A stretch of DNA of 38,972 nt from Methylococcaceae bacterium (lineage in GTDB: Bacteria > Pseudomonadota > Gammaproteobacteria > Methylococcales > Methylomonadaceae). The DNA lies in assembly GCA_030693065.1 (NCBI GenBank), contig JAUYBL010000031.1:1-38972 (forward strand), in the 5' to 3' direction. Within the stretch, counting starts at the first letter, position 1; every line of letters begins with the position of its first letter. The notes beneath the pieces are model-generated. The model was given only the letters and a program-made list of their open reading frames with translations, was not told where the DNA came from and ran no database searches. Made by a program: the position numbers and the translations under genes. Below, piece by piece: positions 1 to 9,725 of this stretch.

Positions 1-141
1 TGAAATTGCCGAAAACGGTGATTTCAGGTGAAAACACGTCCTCATGCGAGGGCAAAATACAAAAATAGCAGGGATTCCGTGGCCGATTAATCACTGTCGG
101 TATACTTTTTAGTTATAACGGCAGTATTTCGAGGTGCCCCA

Positions 142-2085
142 ATGTGTGACTTTGTCAGGGTGGTAGGTTTGATAAAACGTGGATTGGGTGGGTTATTGCT
201 AACTATTTTTATGGTTTTGCCATGCGCTGCCTCAGGTTATTCAATAGAGCAGCAACGCGCTAATTTTTTGCTAGCGGAAAAGTTCTTGGAGCAGGGTAAT
301 GAGCAAGCCTTTTTAAGTCTTAGTGAGGGGCTGACTGATTACCCCTTGTATCCATTGTTGCGCTATCAATATTTAAAAAATAATCTGGTTCAAACTGATA
401 GCGTGTTGGCATTTTTGACAAATTACAAAGACTCCCGACAGGCGAATTTATTGAAGCCGCAGTGGTTGGATTATTTGGCAAGGCAAGAACGCTGGCCTGA
501 ATTCATTCAAAATTATGAAAGCAATGACAATACTGAGCTGCTTTGTCAGTTTAATTGGGCTAACTATCAAACCGGTAGGCAGCAGGAATCTCTGGGTGCA
601 GCTAAACAGTTTTGGTTAACTGGCGATACCTTGCCTAAAGCGTGTGACAGTCTGTTATTTGCGCTAACCCAGTCGCCGTTGTTTACCCCGGGCTTAATGT
701 GGCAGCGTTTTGAGCTGGCGATGGCAAAAGACAACGTCTCTTTGGCTGACTCTGTGCGACACTTAATGTCTACGCAAGATCAAGAGCTTGCTGATATTTG
801 GCTGCAGGTCAATAAAAAACCAGAGTTGATCGCAGTAGAAGGTTTTTTGAATCCTGCGCAAATAATTCATGGACGTATTTTTGCGCATGGAGTGGCTAAA
901 TTGATTAAAGCCAATCTTGAGTTGGCGATGAGTCTTTGGGATAGCAAAAAGCCGCAATTTAACCTGGATCAGCAAATAACTCAGCAGATTGAGCGTAAGT
1001 TGGCGATGGCGTTGGCATCTATGCGTGATGGCAGGGCTTACTATCGCTTGCAACAATTAGGGCCGATAGATCCGGAAGTAAGAGAATGGCGAGTGCGGAC
1101 GGCGCTATTTGAACAAAATTGGTCGCATGTTGCTGAGGCTTTGGCGGCACTGACGGCGGAAGAACAGCAGGATCCGAAGTGGCAATACTGGCAGGCTCGA
1201 ACTGTTGAGGCGCTGGGTGATGCCATGCAAGCCCGGGTAATTTATGCTCGAGTAGCCGAGGATAGAAGTTTTTATGGTTTTCTGGCAGCCGATACCATTA
1301 ATAAACCTCATCAATTGTCCAGTAAACCGGTATCTGTGGTTGATAGTCAGTTAAATGAATTGTTGAGCCTATCTGATTTTAAAGTCATTCAGGAGTTGCG
1401 GGTTTTTAACAGGGATTTAGAAGCGCAAAGACAATGGTGGTTTACTATAAAAAAACTGTCCCAAGAACAAATAATGACTGCTGCAAAAGTAGCGCAGCAG
1501 TGGCGTTGGGATCAGGTAGCTATCATGACCCTGGTCAAAGCTAATTATTGGGATGATATAGAGCTGCGATTTCCTGTGGCTTATTTGCCCCAAGTTCAAG
1601 AAAATGGCTACAGCCAACAATTGCAGCCATCTATCATTTTTGGCTTGATGCGTCAGGAAAGTATGCTGGACAAAAATGCCCAGTCCGCTGTCGGTGCGCG
1701 TGGGCTAATGCAAATTATGCCCCAAACGGGCAAGCAAATAGCTCGTGAACTCAGCCAACAGTGGCTTTCTGATGTTAGCTTGTTCAATCCGGACACGAAT
1801 ATCCGCTACGGTACTTTTTATTTCAAAAAGTTATTAACTAAATTTAACGGCCACTTTCCTTTGGCGATTGCCGCCTATAACGCCGGGCCCAATAATGTCT
1901 CAAAATGGTTGCCGTTTGATAAATCGGTACCTGCTGATATTTGGATGGAAACTATCCCTTTTAAAGAGACCAGAAAATATGTTGCGTCGGTGTTGTCATA
2001 TAGCATGATTTACCAACAACGCCTGCAAGGTGGAGCATTGAAAATCAAAGAACTGCTTTGGGATGTTGTACCGAGCAAAAATTGA
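142..2085 (+). CDS. slt: Soluble lytic murein transglycosylase
   Basis: Periplasmic enzyme that cleaves the glycan strands of peptidoglycan non-hydrolytically, leaving 1,6-anhydro-muramyl ends, during wall turnover. The 647-residue length matches the Slt70 family. An N-terminal hydrophobic stretch ending near PCAASG (about residues 18-32) reads as a signal peptide, followed by a long helical superhelix domain. The C-terminal SLT domain starts near residue 495, with the catalytic glutamate in LMRQES (E506), then GARGLMQIMP and the AYNAGPNNV motif. The ATG is supported by GAGG at 131-134, seven bases upstream, although a GTG or TTG a few codons in would give a shorter signal peptide. It is followed by fabA on the same strand but need not be in the same operon. 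Family assignment is firm. Confidence 0.95.
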   Translation: MCDFVRVVGLIKRGLGGLLLTIFMVLPCAASGYSIEQQRANFLLAEKFLEQGNEQAFLSLSEGLTDYPLYPLLRYQYLKNNLVQTDSVLAFLTNYKDSRQANLLKPQWLDYLARQERWPEFIQNYESNDNTELLCQFNWANYQTGRQQESLGAAKQFWLTGDTLPKACDSLLFALTQSPLFTPGLMWQRFELAMAKDNVSLADSVRHLMSTQDQELADIWLQVNKKPELIAVEGFLNPAQIIHGRIFAHGVAKLIKANLELAMSLWDSKKPQFNLDQQITQQIERKLAMALASMRDGRAYYRLQQLGPIDPEVREWRVRTALFEQNWSHVAEALAALTAEEQQDPKWQYWQARTVEALGDAMQARVIYARVAEDRSFYGFLAADTINKPHQLSSKPVSVVDSQLNELLSLSDFKVIQELRVFNRDLEAQRQWWFTIKKLSQEQIMTAAKVAQQWRWDQVAIMTLVKANYWDDIELRFPVAYLPQVQENGYSQQLQPSIIFGLMRQESMLDKNAQSAVGARGLMQIMPQTGKQIARELSQQWLSDVSLFNPDTNIRYGTFYFKKLLTKFNGHFPLAIAAYNAGPNNVSKWLPFDKSVPADIWMETIPFKETRKYVASVLSYSMIYQQRLQGGALKIKELLWDVVPSKN

Positions 2086-2155
2086 GCTGATTTTTTTTAG
2101 GCTCTGTTAGATAATGCGCGTCTCTAATATAAGAATAAATAAGGTATCTACCAAA

Positions 2156-2671
2156 ATGGAGAAACAGCACAGTTTCACGCGCGAAGAATTACTGAAGTCT
2201 GGAAGAGGTGAATTGTACGGACCAAAGAATGCGCAATTACCCTTGCCAAATATGCTAATGATGGACCGTATAATCCATATCTCCGATGAAGGCGGCACAT
2301 ATGGCAAAGGTGAAATCATTGCTGAACTCGATATAAATCCCGATTTATGGTTTTTTGCTTGCCATTTCCAAGGCGATCCCGTAATGCCTGGTTGCTTAGG
2401 GCTTGATGCCATGTGGCAGTTGGTTGGCTTTTTTCTATGCTGGATGGGTGGTCCTGGTAAAGGGCGTGCATTAGGCGTTGGAGAGGTTAAATTTACGGGC
2501 CAGGTGCTGCCAACTGCCAAAAAAGTCACGTATAGAGTGAATCTTAAAAGGCTGATTATGCGGAAATTGGTGATGGGCATTGCTGATGCAACCATGGAAG
2601 TAGATGGTAAAGTGATCTACGAAGCCACTGATTTGCGAGTTGGCCTGTTTACTTCTACAGAAGATTTTTAA
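2156..2671 (+). CDS. fabA: 3-hydroxydecanoyl-ACP dehydratase/isomerase
   Basis: Cytosolic enzyme that dehydrates 3-hydroxyacyl-ACP and isomerises trans-2-decenoyl-ACP to cis-3-decenoyl-ACP, the branch point for unsaturated fatty acids. Starting at the internal ATG at 2156 gives 171 residues, the usual FabA length. It also puts the catalytic histidine of [12 protein letters not shown] at H70 and the catalytic aspartate of GLDAMWQ at D84, the same numbering as the E. coli enzyme. The open frame extends 14 codons further upstream to 2114, but that part has no family counterpart, and AAGG at 2141-2144 fits the later start. fabB follows after 11 bases, forming the classic fabA-fabB pair of gammaproteobacteria that make unsaturated fatty acids anaerobically. 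Confidence 0.97.
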   Translation: MEKQHSFTREELLKSGRGELYGPKNAQLPLPNMLMMDRIIHISDEGGTYGKGEIIAELDINPDLWFFACHFQGDPVMPGCLGLDAMWQLVGFFLCWMGGPGKGRALGVGEVKFTGQVLPTAKKVTYRVNLKRLIMRKLVMGIADATMEVDGKVIYEATDLRVGLFTSTEDF

Positions 2672-2682
2672 AGGCGCTATCA

Positions 2683-3903
2683 ATGAAAAGAGTCGTAGTA
2701 ACCGGACTAGGTATTGTTTCCAGCATAGGTAATAACCGTGCTGAGGTTGTCGATTCCCTGAAAGAAGGTCGCTCAGGCATCGTCTTTGCTGATGTTTACA
2801 AGGATATGGGCTTTCGTAGTCATGTCCATGGGCCAATCAATATAGATTTAGATGAGCTTATTGATCGTAAAGTAAAACGCTTCATGGGTGATGGTGCTGC
2901 TTTCAACTATATCGCGATGCAACAGGCAATTGATGATTCAGGATTGGGTGAATCGGAGGTATCAAATTTCAGAACCGGTTTGGTAATGGGCTCCGGTGGG
3001 CCTTCAACATCAAACATTGTTGAAGCGGCTGATATTTTGCGCGAAAAAGGCATCAAAAAAGTGGGCCCTTATATGGTGCCCAGAAGTATGTCCAGCACCA
3101 ATACGGCATGTCTTGCGACCCCTTATAAAATTAAAGGCGTAAATTACACCATCAGTTCAGCGTGTGCGACTAGTGCGCACTGTATTGGTCATGCGATGGA
3201 ATTGATCCAGATGGGCAAACAGGATGTTGTGTTTGCCGGTGGCGGTGAAGAAGTTCATTGGACTATGTCGATGTTATTTGACGCGATGGGCGCTTTGTCT
3301 TCCAAATATAATGACGCTCCAGCAACAGCTTCAAGACCTTATGATGAAACGCGTGATGGTTTTGTGATTTCCGGCGGCGGCGGTGTTTTGGTGATTGAAG
3401 AGCTGGAACATGCTAATGCCCGAGGCGCTAAAATTTACGCTGAATTAGTCGGCTACGGTGCAACTTCCGATGGTTACGATATGGTGCAACCTTCTGGTGA
3501 AGGCGCGGTACGCTGTATGCAACAAGCCATGGCAACGGTTGAAGGTAAAATCGACTATATCAATGCGCATGGCACCAGTACGCCGGTGGGTGATACCAAA
3601 GAACTTGAAGCTTTGCGGACTGTATTTGGTGAAGGTCAAGTGCCTTGGGTCAGTTCCACCAAATCCCTCACAGGTCATGCATTAGGCGCTGCCGGTGTAA
3701 ATGAAGCTATCTATTCATTATTGATGATGGAAGAAGGATTCTTGAGTGAGTCAGCGAATATTACTCAGCTTGATCCAGGTGCAGAAGGCATTCCCATCGT
3801 TCGTCAACGCCAAGATAATGTTACTTTAAACACTATCATGTCGAATAGTTTCGGCTTTGGCGGTACAAATGCTACATTGATTTTTCAACGTTATAACGTT
3901 TAA
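2683..3903 (+). CDS. fabB: 3-oxoacyl-ACP synthase I (KAS I)
   Basis: Condensing enzyme that elongates acyl-ACP with malonyl-ACP. FabB is the form needed to elongate the cis-unsaturated intermediate made by FabA. The 406-residue protein has the thiolase fold with the active-site cysteine in SSACATSAH (C161), the two catalytic histidines in [11 protein letters not shown] (H296) and [10 protein letters not shown] (H332), and the glycine-rich end [10 protein letters not shown]. It lies 11 bases after fabA and is followed at once by a hairpin terminator, so fabA-fabB looks like a two-gene transcription unit. FabF is the nearest alternative, but pairing with FabA and the length favour FabB. Confidence 0.96.
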   Translation: MKRVVVTGLGIVSSIGNNRAEVVDSLKEGRSGIVFADVYKDMGFRSHVHGPINIDLDELIDRKVKRFMGDGAAFNYIAMQQAIDDSGLGESEVSNFRTGLVMGSGGPSTSNIVEAADILREKGIKKVGPYMVPRSMSSTNTACLATPYKIKGVNYTISSACATSAHCIGHAMELIQMGKQDVVFAGGGEEVHWTMSMLFDAMGALSSKYNDAPATASRPYDETRDGFVISGGGGVLVIEELEHANARGAKIYAELVGYGATSDGYDMVQPSGEGAVRCMQQAMATVEGKIDYINAHGTSTPVGDTKELEALRTVFGEGQVPWVSSTKSLTGHALGAAGVNEAIYSLLMMEEGFLSESANITQLDPGAEGIPIVRQRQDNVTLNTIMSNSFGFGGTNATLIFQRYNV

Positions 3904-3914
3904 CGTCTTTATTG

Positions 3915-3945
3915 CCGGGGCTCCTCGTAACGAGCCCCGGTATTT
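3915..3945 (+). terminator. Hairpin terminator after fabB
   Basis: A perfect 9-base inverted repeat, CCGGGGCTC at 3915-3923 and GAGCCCCGG at 3932-3940, with an 8-base loop, lies 11 bases past the fabB stop and is followed by TATTTCTT. The T run is modest, so termination may be incomplete. Its position inside the first codons of the longest ttcA frame (TTG at 3912) argues that ttcA really starts at 3978. Confidence 0.7.
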
Positions 3946-3977
3946 CTTACATCCCCACATCAAAAATTTCTCTGACC

Positions 3978-4793
3978 ATGTCAGATCTGACGCAAAAAAC
4001 CCGAATTCAATATAATAAATTACAAAAACGCTTGCGCCACGCCGTTGGTGATGCGATCGCCGATTACAACATGATCGAAGATGGCGATAAGGTGATGGTT
4101 TGTTTGTCCGGCGGTAAGGATTCTTACACCTTGCTGGATATTCTGGTCAATTTGCAAAAAACTGCACCAGTCGACTTTGAATTGATTGCTGTCAATTTAG
4201 ATCAGAAGCAACCTGGATTTCCTGAAGACGTATTGCCAGCTTATCTTGAATCAATAGGTGTGCCTTATCACATTATTGAAAAAGACACCTATAGCGTGGT
4301 TAAGCGAGTTATACCTGAAGGTAATACCACTTGTGGGCTTTGTTCGCGATTGCGGCGCGGCACTTTATATGGCTACGCCGAGGCTAATAACATCAATAAA
4401 ATTGCCTTGGGACATCACCGGGATGACATCCTCGAAACGTTTTTTCTGAATATTTTTTATGGCGGAAAAATTAAAGCCATGCCGCCTAAGCTACTAAGCG
4501 ACGATAAGAAAAATATCGTCATTCGACCGCTTGCTTATTGCCGAGAAAAAGATATTGAGCGTTTTGCAGCATTCAAAGATTTTCCTATCATCCCGTGTAA
4601 TTTGTGTGGTTCGCAGGAAAACTTGCAGCGTCAAGCAATGAAGACCATGTTGAAAGGTTGGGACAAGCAGTTTCCAGGGAGGTTGGAAACAATTTTCACC
4701 AGCTTGCAAAATGTGGCACCATCACAATTGGCTGATACTAAGCTGTTTGATTTTGCATCTTTGAGCCAAAGCTTGGTTGAATTAACTGACTAA
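3978..4793 (+). CDS. ttcA: tRNA 2-thiocytidine(32) synthetase TtcA
   Basis: ATP-dependent, iron-sulfur enzyme that thiolates cytidine 32 in the anticodon loop of some tRNAs. From the ATG at 3978 the protein has 271 residues. It shows the PP-loop SGGKDS (about 44-49), the CGLCSR pair (C119, C122) and a later CNLCGSQ pair (C207, C210); cysteines of this kind hold the cluster in the family. GHHRDD (about 145-150) is another PP-loop family signature. The frame is open back to a TTG at 3912, but that stretch codes through the fabB terminator and lacks family similarity. The gene stands alone between the terminator and the SRP RNA. Confidence 0.94.
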   Translation: MSDLTQKTRIQYNKLQKRLRHAVGDAIADYNMIEDGDKVMVCLSGGKDSYTLLDILVNLQKTAPVDFELIAVNLDQKQPGFPEDVLPAYLESIGVPYHIIEKDTYSVVKRVIPEGNTTCGLCSRLRRGTLYGYAEANNINKIALGHHRDDILETFFLNIFYGGKIKAMPPKLLSDDKKNIVIRPLAYCREKDIERFAAFKDFPIIPCNLCGSQENLQRQAMKTMLKGWDKQFPGRLETIFTSLQNVAPSQLADTKLFDFASLSQSLVELTD

Positions 4794-4837
4794 CCCTCAG
4801 TTGTCATTTTTAATTTCATAGAAATTGCTTAATGGCC

Positions 4838-4866
4838 TTGCATTTTTCAGACCAATCGATAATAAT
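4838..4866 (+). promoter_or_regulatory. Possible sigma-70 promoter for the 4.5S RNA
   Basis: TTGCAT at 4838-4843 and AATAAT at 4861-4866 are separated by 17 bases. A start near 4873 would leave a leader of about 28 bases before the predicted mature 5' end at 4901. A short leader is the arrangement known for E. coli 4.5S RNA, where RNase P removes it. Prediction by eye only. Confidence 0.4.
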
Positions 4867-4900
4867 GCACGGCCTTTAGCCAGTACGGCTAATGTTCAAT

Positions 4901-5010
<110 letters not shown>

Positions 5011-5043
5011 GCCCAACTCATCTTTACCTCTTTCGAGCCTGCA

Positions 5044-6684
5044 ATGAATTATCAGGTTCTAGCCAGAAAATGGCGCCCCCATAATTTCACGGAAGTCGTC
5101 GGACAAGAACATGTCGTCAAGTCGTTAATGAACGCCTTGCAGCATGATCGTCTGCATCATGCCTATTTGTTTACCGGCACACGCGGAGTAGGCAAAACCA
5201 CAATCGCCAGAATCTTGGCTAAAGCCATTAATTGTGAAAATTTGCAGGATTTTAATCCTTGCGGCGAATGCAGTGTTTGTCATGCGCTTGATGAAGGCCG
5301 ATTTTTGGATTTAATTGAAGTCGATGCCGCCTCCCGTACCAAAGTAGAAGATACCAGAGATTTACTGGATAACGCCCAGTACGCACCAAATCATGGCAAG
5401 TACAAAGTCTATTTGATTGACGAAGTACACATGTTATCCGGGCATAGCTTTAATGCGCTACTTAAGACCCTGGAAGAGCCGCCAGCACACGTTAAATTTC
5501 TGTTGGCGACAACAGACCCGCATAAAATTCCAGTGACGGTGTTGTCCCGTTGTTTGCAATTTAATCTCAAACGCTTATTACCCGCGCAGATTGCCACTCA
5601 AATGGCTTTTATATTGCAACATGAACAACTGGAATTTGAAGAGCCTGCGTTAAAACTATTGGCTCGTGCTGCTGATGGCAGTATGCGTGATGGCCTGAGT
5701 TTGCTGGATCAGGCGATTGTTTTTGGTAATGGTAAGGTCACCTCTGACGCTGTTAGTAATATGCTGGGGACTGTTGCTCAGCAACCCGTGGAGGACATAT
5801 TGACAGCGCTTGCCGCTGGCGATGCCTCAACTATGCTCGATAAAATTAACGAAATCGCCAACCTGACGCCAGATTTTGCCGATGTCTTGCAACAAATGCT
5901 GCAAGTATTTCATCGAATTGCGCTGGTGCAACAAATCCCCAGTGCGATAGCTCAGGATTTTGATGCCGAAATGATCGCAACATTGGCTGCCAAGCTGTTA
6001 CCGGAAGATGTTCAGCTTTATTACCAAATTGGTTTACTCGGACAAAAAGATTTGGCATTAGCGCCTGATCCACGTATCGGCTTTGAGATGGTCATGTTAC
6101 GCATGCTTACTTTCAGGCCTGCTGCAAATAGATCAAATTCGATTAAACCGGCACCGAGTCAACACGCCATTCCTCAAGCGCACGCTATTCAGCAAAAATC
6201 CGTTCAACCAATTGCGGCTAGCGAGCCTGTTGCAGCCGTTAGTCCAATTGTTCCCGTGGCACATCACCAGTCGCCAGATATAAGGCCTGTTCAGACTGAT
6301 CGCTTACAATCGACCAGCAATGATTGGGCTTCAATCATCGCTGCCATGGGCATTACCGCACGCACGCTGGAACTTGCCAACAATTGTGCGCTGGAAAGTA
6401 TTGATGATAATACCTGCACCTTGATTCTCGATCCTGCTTATATGAGGACGACACGTTCTGAGGAAGCGCTTAAAAGAGCACTGGAAGCCTATCAGGGAAA
6501 GCCGCTTAAATTGATATTTAAAGCTAACAAGCCCACTGTTGATACTCCGGCAGTGCAGTTAGTCAAACAGCGCGAGGATAGACAACAGGCGGCCGTTGAT
6601 GCTATTGCTTCAGACGAAAACATACAGACCTTAAAAGAGCATTTTGATGCTCGAGTCATGCCCGGTTCCATCGAACCCGTTTAA
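5044..6684 (+). CDS. dnaX: DNA polymerase III subunit tau (gamma/tau)
   Basis: AAA+ subunit of the clamp loader, which opens the beta clamp and ties core polymerases together. From the ATG at 5044 (546 residues) the order is Walker A GTRGVGKT (45-52), a four-cysteine zinc module (C64, C73, C76, C79), the Walker B region LIDEVHMLS (124-132) and the sensor LSRC (167-170). A proline/alanine/glutamine-rich linker follows at about 365-440, then a tau C-terminal domain. The frame is open to a GTG at 4981, but that would overlap the SRP RNA, so the ATG is preferred. No A-AAA-AAG slippery heptamer was seen near the linker, so a frameshifted gamma form is not supported. ybaB follows after 18 bases and recR after it, the standard order. 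Confidence 0.95.
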   Translation: MNYQVLARKWRPHNFTEVVGQEHVVKSLMNALQHDRLHHAYLFTGTRGVGKTTIARILAKAINCENLQDFNPCGECSVCHALDEGRFLDLIEVDAASRTKVEDTRDLLDNAQYAPNHGKYKVYLIDEVHMLSGHSFNALLKTLEEPPAHVKFLLATTDPHKIPVTVLSRCLQFNLKRLLPAQIATQMAFILQHEQLEFEEPALKLLARAADGSMRDGLSLLDQAIVFGNGKVTSDAVSNMLGTVAQQPVEDILTALAAGDASTMLDKINEIANLTPDFADVLQQMLQVFHRIALVQQIPSAIAQDFDAEMIATLAAKLLPEDVQLYYQIGLLGQKDLALAPDPRIGFEMVMLRMLTFRPAANRSNSIKPAPSQHAIPQAHAIQQKSVQPIAASEPVAAVSPIVPVAHHQSPDIRPVQTDRLQSTSNDWASIIAAMGITARTLELANNCALESIDDNTCTLILDPAYMRTTRSEEALKRALEAYQGKPLKLIFKANKPTVDTPAVQLVKQREDRQQAAVDAIASDENIQTLKEHFDARVMPGSIEPV

Positions 6685-6702
6685 CAATAACAGGAGAAAA
6701 AT

Positions 6703-7026
6703 ATGAAAAACGCCCTTGGCAATATCATGCAGCAAGCTCAAAAAATGCAGGAAGATTTTAAAAAAGCCCAGGATGAACTAGCCAACATGCAAGTGATGGG
6801 TGAATCCGGCGGCGGCTTGGTCACTATATTAATGACCGGTAAGCGCGAAGCCAGAAAAGTGACCATCGATCCCTCACTGTTGGGCGATGATAAAGACATG
6901 CTGGAAGATTTGGTGGCGGCGGCCATTAATGATGCGGTTAACAAAGTCGGAAAAATGAAGAAAGAAAAAATGGCCGATATAACTGCTGGATTACCGCTTC
7001 CTCCAGGATTTCAATTACCGTTTTAA
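6703..7026 (+). CDS. ybaB: YbaB/EbfC family nucleoid-associated protein
   Basis: Small DNA-binding protein thought to form dimers on the nucleoid. The 107-residue protein has the family layout: an N-terminal helix rich in Gln, Lys and Met (about 6-30), a glycine-rich turn ESGGGLVTI, a basic strand region [14 protein letters not shown], an acidic helix, and a hydrophobic C-terminal [12 protein letters not shown] typical of the family. An AGGAG ribosome site (6691-6695) precedes the ATG. It lies between dnaX and recR, with a one-base gap to recR, so the three are probably co-transcribed. Confidence 0.93.
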   Translation: MKNALGNIMQQAQKMQEDFKKAQDELANMQVMGESGGGLVTILMTGKREARKVTIDPSLLGDDKDMLEDLVAAAINDAVNKVGKMKKEKMADITAGLPLPPGFQLPF

Positions 7027-7027
7027 T

Positions 7028-7624
7028 ATGCAAAGACATGGCTTGTTGGGGCAGTTAATACAGCACTTGTGCTGTTTGCCGGGTGTGGGTCCAAAATCCG
7101 CACAGAGGATGGCATTTCATTTACTGCAGCGTGACCGAAAGGGCGGCAAAAACTTAGCAGAGACCCTGTTAGATGCAATTGCCAACATTGGCCATTGCCA
7201 ACAATGCCGGACGCTGACCGAGCAATCACTATGTGAGATTTGTGCCGATACCAACCGAGATGCTTCCTTAGTGTGCATCGTAGAAAGCCCCGCAGACGCC
7301 TGGATTGTCGATCAAGCTACGCAGTTCGGTGGTCAGTATTTCGTTTTGCACGGTCGATTATCGCCATTAGATGGCATAGGTCCCGATGAAATTGGTCTTG
7401 ATCAACTAGAACAACGCCTGGCTTCCGGGACCATCAAAGAATTGATTCTTGCGACCAACTCCACCGTAGAAGGCGAAGCCACCGCTTTTTTTATCGGAGA
7501 GCTGGCTCGAAAATACCAAGTGTTGGCTAGTAGAATTGCGCATGGCGTGCCGATGGGAGGGGAATTGGAATTTATAGACAGTGGCACCCTATCTCATGCC
7601 TTTAATGGCCGAAAAACGCTGTAG
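7028..7624 (+). CDS. recR: Recombination mediator RecR
   Basis: Works with RecF and RecO to load RecA onto SSB-coated single-stranded DNA at gaps. The 198-residue length is normal. Domains in order are the N-terminal helix-hairpin-helix ([14 protein letters not shown], 17-30), a four-cysteine zinc finger (C57, C60, C69, C72) and the Toprim domain starting at [11 protein letters not shown] (82-92). The Walker-like C-terminal part, with [12 protein letters not shown], follows. The ATG begins one base after the ybaB stop, suggesting translational coupling. Confidence 0.96.
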   Translation: MQRHGLLGQLIQHLCCLPGVGPKSAQRMAFHLLQRDRKGGKNLAETLLDAIANIGHCQQCRTLTEQSLCEICADTNRDASLVCIVESPADAWIVDQATQFGGQYFVLHGRLSPLDGIGPDEIGLDQLEQRLASGTIKELILATNSTVEGEATAFFIGELARKYQVLASRIAHGVPMGGELEFIDSGTLSHAFNGRKTL

Positions 7625-7667
7625 ATTTAAATCCTCGCTAGTCTAAAAATCCCCCAGGAGTGACGCA

Positions 7668-8006
7668 ATGACTGATTGCTTGTTTTGCAAAATGGTGTCC
7701 GGAGTTATTAAACCGGATGTGGTGTATGAAGATGACAGTGTGTTGGCATTCCGAGACATTAATCCGCAAGCGCCGGTTCATATTTTAATTATTCCTAAAC
7801 GTCATATCGCTACACTGAATGAACTGGACGATAGCGCATTAGCAGGACAGTTATTTCAAACTGCAATAAAGCTCGCCAAACAAGAAAACATCTCGGAAAA
7901 CGGTTACCGAACTGTTTTTAACTGCAACAAACAAGGTGGTCAGGAAGTTTATCACTTACATTTGCATCTGTTGGGCGGTCGCCAAATGCATTGGCCTCCA
8001 GGTTGA
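7668..8006 (+). CDS. hinT: HIT family purine nucleoside phosphoramidase (HinT-like)
   Basis: Histidine-triad hydrolase that cleaves AMP-lysine and other nucleoside phosphoramidates. The 112-residue protein begins with DCLFCKMVSG, has the core strand HILIIPKRHIATL, and ends with the histidine triad HLHLHLLGG (H96, H98, H100) and the C-terminal GRQMHWPPG common in bacterial HinT. It stands 43 bases after recR with its own AGGAG ribosome site (7655-7659). The cellular role of HinT is generally not well defined. Confidence 0.93.
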   Translation: MTDCLFCKMVSGVIKPDVVYEDDSVLAFRDINPQAPVHILIIPKRHIATLNELDDSALAGQLFQTAIKLAKQENISENGYRTVFNCNKQGGQEVYHLHLHLLGGRQMHWPPG

Positions 8007-8070
8007 CTTCAGAGCGCCAGATAAAATGTGCTGTGCTTAGTATAAAAAATCAGGGCGTTTGTGCTTGAGG

Positions 8071-8118
8071 TGAGCCCTTCTCGACCTATCGCCCCATTCG
8101 ACTACGCTCAGGGAACGG
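8071..8118. repeat. REP-like intergenic repeat between convergent genes
   Basis: GTGAGCCCTT at 8071-8080 is followed by CTCGACC and, a little further on, TTCGACTACGCTCAGGGAAC (8097-8116). These share the GAGCC / TCGA core with the hairpins near 27.2 and 37.4 kb and resemble dispersed intergenic repeats found in many proteobacteria. It lies between the convergent hinT and histidine kinase genes, where REP-type elements often sit and can act as 3' ends of transcripts. Confidence 0.55.
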
Positions 8119-8133
8119 TGGGGGAAGAGATTT

Positions 8134-9699
8134 TTAATCTTGGTTGTTTATAAGTTCGATGACAAAGTTGGCACCCTCGGCATCATTAAAGGCGCGTAGC
8201 GTGCCAGACATATTATTTTCTACAATTATTTTTGACATATATAAACCAATACCGGTTCCTTTACCTTCTTCTTTAGTGGTGAAGTAAGGGTCGTAAATTT
8301 TGTCAATAATGCCATCGGGTATTCCTCCTGCATTATCTTTTATAGTAATGGTTACGGTGTCGTTATTTTTGACAGCGTCAATAATTATTGTCGGTTGCCT
8401 TGAATTGTTTTCAATAAGTGCGTCTTTGGCATTATTTAATAAATTTAAAATAACTTGAGAAAACTCGCCTTGAAATCCTTTTATAATTAAGTTTTCGTTA
8501 CAAATTATTTGTAATTTAATATTATTATTTTTTAACTGAGCTTCCAGTAAGTCTGCTGTGGATTGAATTATATTATGGATGTTAAAAGACTCAATATGTT
8601 TATTGGGTTTAAAAAAGTTACGAAAATCATCGATAGTTGACGACATTTTTTGAATTAAGCGCGCAGATTTATCCATGCTTTGATTCATAAAATCGTCATC
8701 TAGCTTGTCCATTTGATATTTAAATTGCAGATTCTGTTGAACTAATCCCAGTGCATTAAGGGGTTGTCGCCATTGATGGGCAATCGCACCAATCATTTCT
8801 CCCATTGCAGCCAGACGAGATTGATGGATCAATAGTGCTTCTTGTTTCTGACGTTGTGCCACTTCATCTTTGATTTTGTTATCAAGATCTTTATTTAGAT
8901 CAGCCAATTCCTGGGTGCGTTTTAAAACTTTATTTTCTAATTCTTGGTTATAATTTTCTAAATGTTTTTTAGATTGCATCAGCGAATCAACCATCTGATT
9001 GAAGCTGTCAGACAAAACCCCTATTTCATCTCCACGTACAATAGTTGACCTTACTGTTAAATCGCCCCCGGCAACTTGAGTTGCCAAATGACTAATGATG
9101 GAAACCGGTTGAGAGATCCAGCGTGCAAATAAATAGCCAACAAATAAAATCAGGATAAGTGAAATGCCAATAATATATATAATCTGAAAATACATATCAT
9201 TTATATATTTATCATATTGAATAGTAGAAAAACCTATGTGCAACCAACCCCACGAAATTCCTGAAAATTGTATTGGATAAACAAAGTGGTAGACTTGTTC
9301 ATAATTATCAATGGGCATTATTTTATAATTGATATTGTTGTTTTCTAATTGAGCAATATCAGTATTTAGGTTTTCAATTAAATGCCAGTTTTCCTGGTTT
9401 ATCCAAATCTTGTCACCAATCTTTGGTGATATTAAAATATAATGAATACTGGTATTGTTCTTTAATACTTCAACATTATGTTCAACAATAAATCCGAAAT
9501 CTTTGCTAATAATGGCGTCAGAGCTCGCTTGTACAATCGATCTTGAGACGGTTTCCGCCTGAGTAAACATAATCTGTTTAAAGGCATTTTTTTGCATGGG
9601 GACAACCATAAATGCAAAAAATAAAGTAATCGCTAATACCAGACTGCCAAATATTAAAAATACTCTTATAAATATAGAATTTTTTTGTTTAATAGCCAC
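8134..9699 (-). CDS. Membrane sensor histidine kinase (HAMP, HPK4-like)
   Basis: Predicted inner-membrane kinase that autophosphorylates on histidine and passes phosphate to a response regulator. The 521 residues run: membrane helix 1 (about 10-32), a periplasmic domain of about 135 residues with no clear family, membrane helix 2 (about 171-192), HAMP (193-245), a coiled coil (245-290), the H-box AIAHQWRQPLN (H308), the N-box LNLLNNAKDAL (418-428), the G1 box DNAGGIP and G2 GKGTGIGL (479-486). All catalytic motifs look intact. The start is a GTG at 9699; the next ATG codons would remove membrane helix 1. It is the last gene of the minus-strand cassette, 26 bases after a PhnD-like binding protein. 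No receiver gene adjoins it; the only one in the cassette is the HD-GYP protein. Base composition is AT-rich. Confidence 0.9.
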   Translation of the reverse strand: MAIKQKNSIFIRVFLIFGSLVLAITLFFAFMVVPMQKNAFKQIMFTQAETVSRSIVQASSDAIISKDFGFIVEHNVEVLKNNTSIHYILISPKIGDKIWINQENWHLIENLNTDIAQLENNNINYKIMPIDNYEQVYHFVYPIQFSGISWGWLHIGFSTIQYDKYINDMYFQIIYIIGISLILILFVGYLFARWISQPVSIISHLATQVAGGDLTVRSTIVRGDEIGVLSDSFNQMVDSLMQSKKHLENYNQELENKVLKRTQELADLNKDLDNKIKDEVAQRQKQEALLIHQSRLAAMGEMIGAIAHQWRQPLNALGLVQQNLQFKYQMDKLDDDFMNQSMDKSARLIQKMSSTIDDFRNFFKPNKHIESFNIHNIIQSTADLLEAQLKNNNIKLQIICNENLIIKGFQGEFSQVILNLLNNAKDALIENNSRQPTIIIDAVKNNDTVTITIKDNAGGIPDGIIDKIYDPYFTTKEEGKGTGIGLYMSKIIVENNMSGTLRAFNDAEGANFVIELINNQD

Positions 9700-9725
9700 T
9701 TTTTTAACCAGGTCAGGATATTAGA

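Noticed and set aside
1-141. Possible upstream gene end or promoter before slt
   Set aside because: Too little sequence; no coding frame with recognisable content and no clear -35/-10 pair.
2107-2595. Long minus-strand ORF opposite fabA
   Set aside because: Shadow of fabA; the plus-strand frame has exact catalytic residues and this one has no recognisable family or signal.
6100-6560. Programmed frameshift site in dnaX for a gamma subunit
   Set aside because: No A-AAA-AAG heptamer was found; the short A runs present (for example near 6194) do not fit the slippery pattern.
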